DNA from: Candidatus Coatesiibacteriota bacterium
GTDB taxonomy: Bacteria; JAFGND01
Length of the DNA: 33,194 bases
Reading direction: 5' to 3'
NCBI GenBank assembly: GCA_016927185.1
Contig: JAFGND010000009.1
Location: 1-33,194 of the forward strand
How positions within the stretch are numbered: position 1 is the first letter of the stretch; each line of letters starts with the position of its first letter. Shown one piece after another: positions 15,198-22,663 of this stretch. A program made the translations under genes and the position numbers. Under the pieces are notes generated by a model. It saw nothing but the letters and a program-made list of their open reading frames with translations. It was not told where the DNA came from and did not search any database.

Positions 15198-16169
15198 CAA
15201 TTCGGTAACCAGAAAAACAATTTCTGGATAGGAGCTTTCATCAAGTCTTTCCCATTTATCATGCAAAACATTGTACAACTCATAAAAAGATGAAGACTGG
15301 AAAATATTCCTTCTCAGTTCAGCTCCATGACTGATACCCTTTGTAAATGCTGCACAGTAAGGTTTTGAGCTCCAGAAAGCTTTTTCTCCTGATGCAAGAA
15401 ACGACCTTAATAAATAAAGTAATGCTACTGAAATCCTGTCTTTGTCATCTGGCAAGACATATGGATTCGTGAAAATAAAGGGATTGCTCCTTGCCTCTCT
15501 TCCTACAAGAACTGAGAAGCAGGATGTGCTATTCATTATAAAAACAGCTTTTTCAAAAGAATCAATATCACCGCTTGCTATAATCGGCAAATCAGTACTT
15601 GAAACAGCTTCTTTCAAGAGATCATATGATGCATTACCTTCATATCCCTGCACTGCAAGTCTTGGATGCAATATTATAGCTTCAATTCCACTGTCTTCGA
15701 CAGCCCTGATTATCTCCTTCAAATTGACACGGCTCCATCCAGAGCGGATTTTCACTGTTACCGGAGTTGGTTTTACTGCTTCATGGAGTTTCTTCAAGAT
15801 AAGATTAAGCGTTTTCAAATCCTTAAGTAAAGCTGCTCCTGAATTCTTTTTTACAACCTTCCTGACAGGGCATCCTGAATTGAAATCTATGAAATCTGGT
15901 TTCAATCTCTCATTTATTATCTGGCCTGCTTTTGATACTGTTTCAAAAGAATACCCGAAAAGCTGTACCCCCAGGGGACGTTCATAATCATCAAATTCAG
16001 CCAACTGGAATGAATTTGCATGGTTTCTTGTAATTGCATCACTGCTTATCATGCCTGTAAAAACAGGATATGCTCCCATATATTTACATATCTGCCTGAA
16101 GATCTTATTGTTTATCTCAGACATGGGAGCCAATCCGAGTTTGCTTTTACTGAATATATAATCAATCAT
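15174..16169 (-). CDS. dusB: tRNA-dihydrouridine synthase
   Basis: 331 residues, the normal length for a bacterial Dus. This FMN enzyme reduces specific uridines in tRNA D-loops with NADPH. LGLAPMSEI (11-19) is the flavin-binding opening; DFNSGCPVRKVVKKNSGAALL (from residue 95) contains the catalytic cysteine C100; the later KIRSGW, ILHPRLAVQGYEG and VLVGREARSNPFIF segments provide the FMN phosphate and substrate contacts. DusB-type is favoured but the subfamily is not certain. It is transcribed alone on the minus strand, convergent with the lipoprotein gene and divergent from the M48 protease. Its last codons include a run of nine A on the coding strand. Confidence 0.9.
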   Translation of the reverse strand: MIDYIFSKSKLGLAPMSEINNKIFRQICKYMGAYPVFTGMISSDAITRNHANSFQLAEFDDYERPLGVQLFGYSFETVSKAGQIINERLKPDFIDFNSGCPVRKVVKKNSGAALLKDLKTLNLILKKLHEAVKPTPVTVKIRSGWSRVNLKEIIRAVEDSGIEAIILHPRLAVQGYEGNASYDLLKEAVSSTDLPIIASGDIDSFEKAVFIMNSTSCFSVLVGREARSNPFIFTNPYVLPDDKDRISVALLYLLRSFLASGEKAFWSSKPYCAAFTKGISHGAELRRNIFQSSSFYELYNVLHDKWERLDESSYPEIVFLVTELKKKASLL

Positions 16170-16175
16170 AAAACC

Positions 16176-16288
16176 TGTGGATAACTTTTCAAGATATTCA
16201 CTTGCAAGTCAATACAAAATCAATTATAATTGTAAATATTGAATTTGAATATTGTGGATAAGTTTGGGGAAAACCCTGGTTATCCTTT
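16176..16288. other. Cluster of DnaA boxes with AT-rich stretch; possible origin
   Basis: The 200-bp gap between the divergent dus and M48 genes holds two perfect DnaA boxes in the same orientation, TGTGGATAA at 16176-16184 and 16253-16261. A weaker TTATCCTTT at 16280-16288 matches the consensus in the opposite sense. Between the two perfect boxes the sequence is almost wholly A/T and includes a 12-bp palindrome CAATTATAATTG (16221-16232), suitable as an unwinding element. The sequence after the second box (AAGTTTGGGGAAAACC) resembles the setting of boxes in known origins. dnaA, dnaN and other usual origin neighbours are absent, and surrounding gene directions do not point clearly away, so this could instead be a DnaA-controlled promoter region. 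Confidence 0.4.
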
Positions 16289-16369
16289 TACCAAAATTGC
16301 AAAAGCTTTTAAAATCAACATTTTTCAAAATATTCTTGCTTGAAATTCAAGGTATATTAAGCAGAAACT

Positions 16370-17524
16370 ATGCAACCAGAAGCACTAATAAATTTAAGAT
16401 TGCTGGAACTATCCGAGATTTTGCAAAAGGAACGAGCAAAATATAGAATAAAAGCTATCCTTGGATTATCGTTTTTCATGATTCTTCTATTCATATATTG
16501 TGAGCTTATCATTCACAAGCTTTTACTTCTTCCAGGAGATATGGTTGATACATTGATAGGGTTGACACTGACTTCATTGATAATTTTCTTCCTTTCATAC
16601 ATTGCTTCTCCATTTTTCATAAATCATCTTCTCAAACCAAAACCGATAGTGCTTCAATTCTATCCAGAGTTCAAGAAGATTATTGAAATACTTCTGAAAA
16701 GATCCAATATAAAATCTGTTGATTTCTATGTTTCTCATCATCTCTCAAAAAATGCCATGGTTTATACGGAAGCAGGCAGATACAGAGTTGTTTTTGCAGA
16801 TGATATAATGGATCTTTTAACTCCAGAGGAATTTGCAGGTGTTTTGGGTCATGAGCTGGGACATATTTATAATAATGATCTTTATCTTAATGGCATGTTA
16901 TGGCTTGGTTTCAGGATTCTTTGTTTCATAAAAAAAGTGAGCCTTGTGATCATTGTTATTAGCAGCAGATTGCTGGCAACACTTTCCAAGGCAAGGGAGC
17001 AATTCAAGAACTGGTCAAACTCGTATTCTAATTTTACAGCTGTATTGTTAGCGCTTCCTGTTGCCTTCCTGCTTTTCATAATTGGTGTTTTATTGCTTGC
17101 TCTTGGCCTCTTTCTGAATCTTGGAGTCGCTATATTCAACTGGATTAACAGGAGCAGGGAATATGCTGCTGATTTATATTCAGCAATTTATACTTCTCCT
17201 CATGCAGTCTGCCAGGGTTTAAAGAAAATATACTATCTTAATCAAAACAAGCAAGCAGTTGGATTCAGGTTTCCAGAATACTGCACTCTGGCTAATGAAT
17301 TTGATTCCATGTCTCAACCTGATATTTTTGAAATGCTAAAAGGGCTTCTTGCATCTCATCCATTCACTTATAACAGACTGAGGAGATTGAGAAAATATGA
17401 GACCATAGAAGAAAGAATATTTCTGGAAGCAAGAGACTATTCAGCAATTGTCAAATTTCCATGCAAGAGAATACCAAAAGCCAGGCGAGTTCCACCAACG
17501 CAGCTGACATTACCTTTCCAATAG
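16370..17524 (+). CDS. M48-family membrane zinc metalloprotease
   Basis: 384 residues. HELGH at 161-165 with the distal glutamate E264 in SREYAADLYS is the M48 (HtpX/Ste24-type) zinc-binding and catalytic set. Four membrane segments are visible: ~28-48, ~60-82, ~182-200 and ~222-252, with the active site facing the cytosol as in HtpX. The HPFTYNRLRRLR motif near residue 330 is the family's C-terminal SHPx3xR signature. Members degrade damaged or misfolded membrane proteins. The ribosome binding site is weak. Its 3' end overlaps that of the convergent lipoprotein gene by 88 bp. No chaperone or stress gene is next to it. Confidence 0.87.
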   Translation: MQPEALINLRLLELSEILQKERAKYRIKAILGLSFFMILLFIYCELIIHKLLLLPGDMVDTLIGLTLTSLIIFFLSYIASPFFINHLLKPKPIVLQFYPEFKKIIEILLKRSNIKSVDFYVSHHLSKNAMVYTEAGRYRVVFADDIMDLLTPEEFAGVLGHELGHIYNNDLYLNGMLWLGFRILCFIKKVSLVIIVISSRLLATLSKAREQFKNWSNSYSNFTAVLLALPVAFLLFIIGVLLLALGLFLNLGVAIFNWINRSREYAADLYSAIYTSPHAVCQGLKKIYYLNQNKQAVGFRFPEYCTLANEFDSMSQPDIFEMLKGLLASHPFTYNRLRRLRKYETIEERIFLEARDYSAIVKFPCKRIPKARRVPPTQLTLPFQ

Positions 17525-18081
17525 TATTTATAAAGAAGCCCCAGAGACATGTCACCATTTATTCCAGTTCTATCATTTATTTCTGCTATACGCCATGTCA
17601 AATCGCTTTCCTGACGCAAGTAAAATATAACCTGCCCTTGCGATGTTTTTTTCTCGTTATTTTTGTATGCATGTATGAAAAGTGTCCGTGGTGCCTCATA
17701 TAATAATGAATCAAATGAAGCCCTGTAATAACTATCACCCTGTAAATCGCATTTGATACTGTCTATCTTGAACATCTCTATGTGAATATCTTTCAAGGTA
17801 TAATAATCATAAAATCCATCTTTGTAATTATCACCATCATAATCCCATCTATCCTCGGATCTCAAATAAAACCTTATCTGGCTGTCAATGTAAGTCTTCT
17901 CCAGATTTGTCCAGTTTTTGTCTTTATAGGCATTCTGCCATGTTAATAATGTCCTCTGTATTGTTGCCAGATCCTCATCCTCGGCTTGCTTCTCTGGATC
18001 AGTTGTGCAAGAGAAAATTATGAGGAAAACTAAGCTACTTAGCTTCCAGTATTTCAATAGCTTTTTTTGCAGCACTGTCAT
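17437..18081 (-). CDS. Small lipoprotein with possible NTF2-like domain
   Basis: 214 residues. A positively charged, hydrophobic N-terminus leads to LIIFSC, with C25 as the probable lipidation site, then an acidic tether. Residues ~38-175 have the look of an NTF2/SnoaL-like fold: TLLTWQNAYKDKNWTNLEKT at the start and an ending of the type WRIAEINDRTG, a typical helix-then-sheet cone. This is a fold guess, not an assignment. The start at 18081 overlaps the upstream S41 protease gene by 47 nt; an in-frame GTG at codon 3 or TTG at codon 9 would shorten this slightly. The C-terminal ~28 residues are encoded antisense to the end of the M48 gene. Probably co-transcribed with the protease, suggesting a shared envelope role. 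Confidence 0.68.
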   Translation of the reverse strand: MTVLQKKLLKYWKLSSLVFLIIFSCTTDPEKQAEDEDLATIQRTLLTWQNAYKDKNWTNLEKTYIDSQIRFYLRSEDRWDYDGDNYKDGFYDYYTLKDIHIEMFKIDSIKCDLQGDSYYRASFDSLLYEAPRTLFIHAYKNNEKKTSQGQVIFYLRQESDLTWRIAEINDRTGINGDMSLGLLYKYYWKGNVSCVGGTRLAFGILLHGNLTIAE

Positions 18082-19516
18082 TTCTCAACATATATTTGAT
18101 TGAGGACTCTTCGCTTGATCCAATGAAATAAGCCTGTGAAGTTAATTCATCAACAATGTCTTCTTTTGCAGCTTCAAAAAGCTCATTGAATGGATCAAGA
18201 CTATGTTTCTTCAATATTCTCATCAGTATTACATCACCAAAAATCTCTTTTTTCAATTCCTCGTTCTTGTCATTATTGACAAAAGCATAGAACTCGTCCA
18301 GCATTGCCTTATCAACCTTGAAATCACCGTAACTTATTCTCTTGTCCTTAAGCTTCTTCTGAACAAATTTCCTGAAATAATCATGCTTTCTCAAATAAGC
18401 AATATACATTGGATATCTATCATCTTCAACAAGTATGTCAGGATCAATTCCTTTCTCATGAATAGAAACTCCTGAAGGAGTATAATACAAGGCTACTGTT
18501 ATTTTAAGTGCATCATCCCTGTTCAACTTGATAACATTCTGTACACTTCCTTTTCCGAAAGTCTTGGAACCTATTATAGTAGCTCTTTTATGGTCCTTGA
18601 GGGCTCCAGTGACAATTTCAGATGCTGATGCTGAACCAAGATTAACCAATACTACCATCGGCAGATCCTCGAACTCAGAACCACCTGTTGCCTTGAATAT
18701 GCGCTTCTGTGAATCCACCCTTCCCTGAGTAGATACTATAACCTTTCCCTGAGGCAGGAAAAGATTGCTTATTTCAACAGATGATATCAATAAGCCACCT
18801 GGATTATTTCTCAGATCCAGTATCAGTTTTGTCATACCTTCACTTTTAAGCTTTTTCAATGAATCAATAAGCTTGCTTGAGGTAGGTTTTTCAAACTCAG
18901 TCACTTTTACATAACCAATATCCCTTGTTACCATGAAAGATGCTGGAATGCTGTTCAATTCAATAATTGCTCTTGTAATTGTATATTCAAGTGGCTTGGG
19001 GACACCTTCCCTTATTACTGTTATTGTAACCTGGGTTCCCGGCTTACCCCTCAGTTTGCCTATTGCATCCATCTGGGTAATTCCTTGTGTTGATTCACCA
19101 TTTATCTTGCTTATTATATCTCCAGGTTTAAGTCCTATCCTTTCAGCAGGCGTTCCAACCATCGGAGTTATTATGGTAAGTACTCCATCCTTGACTGAAA
19201 TCTGTATTCCAAGACCTCCAAATGATCCGCTTGTTTCACTTGTAAGCATCTGGAATGATTGCTTGTCCAGGTAAACAGTATGCTTGTCCAGTACTTCAAG
19301 CATTCCTTTTATAGCTCCAACCATCAATGAATCCTCGTTTATTTTCTTCTGGTCATAATAATTATCCTGAACAAGTTTCAGAACCTCTGTAAAGGTACTT
19401 AATTGTTCAAAAAAGTCTTCATTATAAGCTTGCGCATACTTGGTTCCAAAACCTAATGAAAGGCTTGTGAATAAGGATGCAATCAGAAGAACGACCAAAA
19501 TAGACTTTTTGCTCAT
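18035..19516 (-). CDS. S41-family C-terminal processing protease
   Basis: 493 residues, the common CtpA/CtpB length. An N-terminal signal sequence (residues 5-30, ending AQA) sends it to the periplasm. Residues ~95-180 are a PDZ domain (GSFGGLGIQI, then GLKPGDIISKING). The catalytic domain has LDLRNNPGG (233-241), the nucleophile S297 in GSASASEI, the base K322 in TFGKGSVQ, and Q326. Such proteases trim or degrade envelope proteins after their C-termini bind the PDZ domain. It starts 8 nt after the OB-fold protein gene with GAGGAT as binding site, and overlaps the small lipoprotein gene, so the three probably form one operon. Co-expression with a protein carrying a sorting-type C-terminal domain is suggestive but proves nothing. 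Confidence 0.92.
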   Translation of the reverse strand: MSKKSILVVLLIASLFTSLSLGFGTKYAQAYNEDFFEQLSTFTEVLKLVQDNYYDQKKINEDSLMVGAIKGMLEVLDKHTVYLDKQSFQMLTSETSGSFGGLGIQISVKDGVLTIITPMVGTPAERIGLKPGDIISKINGESTQGITQMDAIGKLRGKPGTQVTITVIREGVPKPLEYTITRAIIELNSIPASFMVTRDIGYVKVTEFEKPTSSKLIDSLKKLKSEGMTKLILDLRNNPGGLLISSVEISNLFLPQGKVIVSTQGRVDSQKRIFKATGGSEFEDLPMVVLVNLGSASASEIVTGALKDHKRATIIGSKTFGKGSVQNVIKLNRDDALKITVALYYTPSGVSIHEKGIDPDILVEDDRYPMYIAYLRKHDYFRKFVQKKLKDKRISYGDFKVDKAMLDEFYAFVNNDKNEELKKEIFGDVILMRILKKHSLDPFNELFEAAKEDIVDELTSQAYFIGSSEESSIKYMLRNDSAAKKAIEILEAK

Positions 19517-19524
19517 CTATATCC

Positions 19525-20532
19525 TCACTTTAATCTGGTTCCTATTGCAATTGTCTGCATCTTTGTTTCCCATTTGCCTGCCTGATCCTGGGTTTTCAGT
19601 TGTATTATATATATTCCTGCAGGTAAAAATCTTGATAGATCATCTCTTCCATCCCATGTATAAAACAGCAAACCACCACTTCTGTTCTGCATTATATTAA
19701 GCTTCTTTCTACCCTTGATGTCATATACTGCAACATTGACTTTATAAGTTGCAGGAGTTCCAATACTGATAAGGCATGTTTCCCCATTTTTCGGATTAAA
19801 AAGATTTTTCTCTGTTTTTATGAAAACTTCATAAGTGGTTCCTTCCATTTTCAGTTTTATAATATCGCTTTGCTGTCGGGGAAGAAGCTGGTATCCATCA
19901 AGATAAGGTTCTTCAGGATCATATTGTCCCCCAATGCCTGTTACTATTATCTTATCTCCCTTTCTGATGTTCTTTACATCTATGCCTGTTTCTGGATAAA
20001 TATATATCTCGAAGCTTGTCTTTCCCCATAAAGCAGTTATTGCATATCCAGTTCCTGATAATGAGGGATTAGTGCCAACTTCAACAACTTTCCAGTTCGC
20101 AATTGATCCCCTGCAATCCCCAAAAGAGAGTAGTGATCCTTCATATTTCTCTGAAAGTGAAGTGCTATATGGCATATTGAAAGGTGAAACACTATTACTC
20201 TTGCTTATCAGTTTTATGTCTTCTTCAGATGAAGGTTTTATTTCAGTCAAACCCTTGTAAAATGTTACAACTCCAGTGACTTCTATCTTGTCCCCTATAT
20301 AATAGGTTGTTGACAGTTCAGAGATGTATATGTTTACTCCTGCTGTTTCATCTTGTATATAGAAGAGAATATTTGAATTGCCTATACAGATTCCCTGTAC
20401 AGTAACAGTTTCTCCTTCCCTGTCAGGGATTCCATCATTGTTTGCATCTTTTCGTGCCTCAGCAATAGTAATAACTTCTGCATTAATGAAACTGAAGAAA
20501 ACAAGCAAGAATAAACAATTCATGAACTTCAT
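19525..20532 (-). CDS. Secreted OB-fold protein with FlgD-like/T9SS-type C-terminal domain
   Basis: 335 residues. A signal peptide covers residues 1-18 (ending INA). Residues ~19-110 begin with a calcium-binding-like loop (DANNDGIPDREG) and continue into an OB-fold-like strand series (ETVTVQGICIG, LFYIQDETAGVNIY, GDKIEVTGVV), as found in lamin-tail and nuclease-associated OB modules. A second similar module spans ~125-230 (GDKIIVTGIGGQYDPEEPYL). The C-terminal ~70 residues form a FlgD Ig-like fold: VAVYDIKGRKKL, TWDGRDD, LPAGIYIIQLKT. In this superphylum such tails often serve type IX secretion. It may be extracellular and bind nucleic acid or sugar; no catalytic residues are seen. A good ribosome binding site (AGGAGAGG) precedes it. 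It opens the protease-lipoprotein operon. Confidence 0.75.
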   Translation of the reverse strand: MKFMNCLFLLVFFSFINAEVITIAEARKDANNDGIPDREGETVTVQGICIGNSNILFYIQDETAGVNIYISELSTTYYIGDKIEVTGVVTFYKGLTEIKPSSEEDIKLISKSNSVSPFNMPYSTSLSEKYEGSLLSFGDCRGSIANWKVVEVGTNPSLSGTGYAITALWGKTSFEIYIYPETGIDVKNIRKGDKIIVTGIGGQYDPEEPYLDGYQLLPRQQSDIIKLKMEGTTYEVFIKTEKNLFNPKNGETCLISIGTPATYKVNVAVYDIKGRKKLNIMQNRSGGLLFYTWDGRDDLSRFLPAGIYIIQLKTQDQAGKWETKMQTIAIGTRLK

Positions 20533-20628
20533 AAAGTACTTCCTCTCCTGGTTGTTTTGTTCCCTGTTGCCAATAAAGGACTAACTAGTCAAGTTATTTG
20601 TTAGCCAAATAAATGCAAACGCTTGAAG

Positions 20629-21363
20629 CTATCGATCTCTTTTCATAACCTGAATTTTCCTCCATACTGGCATTTTCTCGATTGCATATCTCAAAGCTGT
20701 TCTTGGCATAGTTTTCTTTCTGGCAAGAACGAAGGAGTAAACTTCATCTTCATAATGCTTGCCGGCTTCCTTGAGCATCCAGCCATAGCCTTTCTGAACC
20801 ATGTCCTCCCTGTCTTGAAGCAATATTTCTGCTATTTTAAAAGCTTCCTTCAGATATCTCTCTTTCTGAATGGAATATATCAATGAAACAGCTGAAGCTC
20901 TCCTGAACCATTTATTTCTGGATTTAGTCCATTCAAGCAGTACTTTTATCAACTGTTCATTTTCAAAAATCAGGAATCCAACAGGTCCGCAACAAAGCGA
21001 ATCACAATAAGCCCAGTTATCAACATATACGTTAATCCATCTTTCGAAAACCCTGATATCATCCTCTTTCAAATCATCCTTTTTTCTGTATGCCCAGTTG
21101 AAAGCAATAAAAGATTCTTCATTTGTTTTGTTTGAAAGAAGTTTCTCGCAAATATCGAAGATCTCCTCTTTGGATGCATCTTTTATCTGCCTGAAACTTG
21201 CATTGCTTATCTTGCCTATTATTTTGGATTTAAGAATTCTTGGCTGTTTTAACTTTTCCTTGAAAAATCTCTGATAATCCATTGAATCCTCTGGTTTGGT
21301 ATAAGATGCTATATCTAGCTTGATTTTATTAATAATCTCATCATGATTAATCCTGTTTCCCAT
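20629..21363 (-). CDS. AlkD-like DNA alkylation repair HEAT protein (copy 1)
   Basis: 244 residues, all alpha-helical HEAT-like repeats of the DNA alkylation repair (AlkD/AlkC) superfamily. Family hallmarks are DNWAYCDSLC (115-124, with W117 and D121), the NKWFRRASAVSLIYS strip (150-164, W152, R154, R155) and QKGYGWMLKEA (190-200). Known AlkD is a glycosylase that removes bulky or cationic alkylpurines such as 3- and 7-methyl adducts without flipping the base out. Whether this protein is catalytic depends on residues that cannot be verified by eye. A GAAAGGA site precedes the ATG. It lies 21 nt downstream of a close paralogue, implying co-transcription. No other repair gene is near. Confidence 0.85.
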   Translation of the reverse strand: MGNRINHDEIINKIKLDIASYTKPEDSMDYQRFFKEKLKQPRILKSKIIGKISNASFRQIKDASKEEIFDICEKLLSNKTNEESFIAFNWAYRKKDDLKEDDIRVFERWINVYVDNWAYCDSLCCGPVGFLIFENEQLIKVLLEWTKSRNKWFRRASAVSLIYSIQKERYLKEAFKIAEILLQDREDMVQKGYGWMLKEAGKHYEDEVYSFVLARKKTMPRTALRYAIEKMPVWRKIQVMKRDR

Positions 21364-21384
21364 TTCTATCCTTTCTGCTTGCGT

Positions 21385-22110
21385 TTAGTCCCTTTTCATA
21401 ACCTGTTTTTTTCTTTGTGCTGGCATTTTCTCTATTGCATATCTCAATGCTGTTCTTGGCATGATTTTCTTTCTTGCAAGTACAAACGAATAAACTTCAT
21501 CCTCATGATGCTTGCAGGCTTCCTTGAGCATCCAGCCATAACCTTTCTGAACCATATCCTCTTTGTCCTGAAGCAGAATTTCAGCTATTTCAAGAGATTC
21601 TTTGAAATATCTCTTTTTTCTTAGTGAGTAGATAAGAGTAACTGCAGAAGCTCTTCTGAACCATCTATTATCTGATGAAGCCCATCGTTTCAAATCCTTC
21701 AAGAATTCTGGAAAAGCGAAGATAAAGCAACCTAATGCTTTCGTGCATAAAACATCACATAGAGCCCAGTTATCTATGTGCTTTTCTATCCAGTTTTCAA
21801 AAGTTGCAAAATCCTCCATGGAAAGAGTTTTTCTTATTCTGTATACCCAGTCGAATGCAATGAATTTCTCTGCATTCTTGTTTGAAGAAAGCAATTCATT
21901 GCAGACCATAACAATGTTCTCCTTGCCTCTCCCTTTCACATGCTTGAAATGCTCCTGAGAAATACTCTTTATTATTGATGATCTTAAAATATAAGGTTCC
22001 TCAAGTTTGTCTTTGCAAGCCATCTGAAAATGAATGAAATTCTCCCTTGATTTATAAGAGGCAATATCCTCTCTCAGATTCATCAGAATCTTTTCCAAAT
22101 CATTATTCAT
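21385..22110 (-). CDS. AlkD-like DNA alkylation repair HEAT protein (copy 2)
   Basis: 241 residues, tandem paralogue of the gene downstream. It carries the same hallmarks: DNWALCDVLC (113-122), NRWFRRASAVTLIYS (148-162) and QKGYGWMLKEA (188-198). From about residue 170 to the end the two proteins are nearly identical (EDEVYSFVLARKK, MPRTALRYAIEKMP, QVMKRD), while the first ~110 residues have diverged a great deal. The duplication may have yielded two glycosylases with different substrate preference. It has an excellent AAAGGAG site 5 nt before the ATG and a terminator just upstream that ends the GyrI-like gene, so it probably has its own promoter. Confidence 0.85.
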   Translation of the reverse strand: MNNDLEKILMNLREDIASYKSRENFIHFQMACKDKLEEPYILRSSIIKSISQEHFKHVKGRGKENIVMVCNELLSSNKNAEKFIAFDWVYRIRKTLSMEDFATFENWIEKHIDNWALCDVLCTKALGCFIFAFPEFLKDLKRWASSDNRWFRRASAVTLIYSLRKKRYFKESLEIAEILLQDKEDMVQKGYGWMLKEACKHHEDEVYSFVLARKKIMPRTALRYAIEKMPAQRKKQVMKRD

Positions 22111-22121
22111 ATCACTCCTTT

Positions 22122-22158
22122 CAAAAAAGACTTCACCTTTCTCGAAGATGAAGTCTTT
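22122..22158 (-). terminator. Intrinsic terminator of the GyrI-like gene
   Basis: On the minus strand AAAGACTTCA (22158-22149) pairs with TGAAGTCTTT (22135-22126), a perfect 10-bp stem with a 13-nt loop, and the T-run continues to 22123. It lies 22 nt after the GyrI-like stop and immediately before the ribosome binding site of the next AlkD-like gene, so it separates the two transcription units. Confidence 0.82.
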
Positions 22159-22180
22159 AAAAATTATATGATTATAAGCT

Positions 22181-22663
22181 TTATTGAATAGGCCATTGCA
22201 CCTCAGTCACTATTTTTTCTTCAGGAGTGTTGTAGCAATCTCCAATATATATCTCTCTCGGAGCTTCAGTAACAGTAAGTTCTTCTTTATTGATTATTTC
22301 AAACAGGAAATTATATGCTTCAAATATTTTATTATATGGTCCTTTATGAATGACTGAAAGAACTCTCATCACAGGTACTTCTTTTATTCCAATATTATCC
22401 TCGAATTCAGCTATTTTTTCCCCTATCGGCCACTGAACCTCGCATTTGCATTTGTCATGGCCAACCTCACTCGGATCATCATAATATACTGTTATTGGAG
22501 GATAGATTATTGTATAACCATTATCTTCTATCCATTTCTTCACTCTCTTTATCTCGTCAGCAATTCTTGGGATTCCTGAAAATACTGAATAAGCAACAAT
22601 CATTGGTTGAGAGTACTTATCTATTGGTGGAAATTTGTCCTGATAAAGTTTACTGTTTCCCAT
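22181..22663 (-). CDS. GyrI-like small-molecule-binding domain protein
   Basis: 160 residues, almost all one GyrI-like/SOUL-type effector-binding domain. Diagnostic points are YSVFSGIPRIADEIKRVKKW (25-44), YPPITVYYDDP (54-64), a CEVQWPIGEK strand and the closing TEVQWPIQ. There is no helix-turn-helix, so it is a stand-alone binder rather than a MerR- or AraC-type regulator. Relatives bind hydrophobic drugs, inhibit gyrase, or hydrolyse cyclopropanoids; none of these can be chosen here. GAAAGGA lies upstream of the ATG. It forms its own unit, ended by a hairpin terminator, ahead of the two AlkD-like genes, with which it might share a response to toxic compounds (inference). Confidence 0.82.
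   Translation of the reverse strand: MGNSKLYQDKFPPIDKYSQPMIVAYSVFSGIPRIADEIKRVKKWIEDNGYTIIYPPITVYYDDPSEVGHDKCKCEVQWPIGEKIAEFEDNIGIKEVPVMRVLSVIHKGPYNKIFEAYNFLFEIINKEELTVTEAPREIYIGDCYNTPEEKIVTEVQWPIQ

Noticed and set aside
15442-15987. Open 181-codon plus-strand frame antisense to the dihydrouridine synthase gene
   Set aside because: It lies wholly within a well supported gene, has no binding site and no recognisable protein features.
16252-16446. 64-codon frame across the DnaA-box region
   Set aside because: Overlaps the M48 gene start in another frame and includes the DnaA boxes; no binding site or protein-like features.
18933-19274. 113-codon plus-strand frame antisense to the S41 protease gene
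   Set aside because: Shadow of the PDZ-coding region; the opposite strand shows clear catalytic and PDZ motifs.
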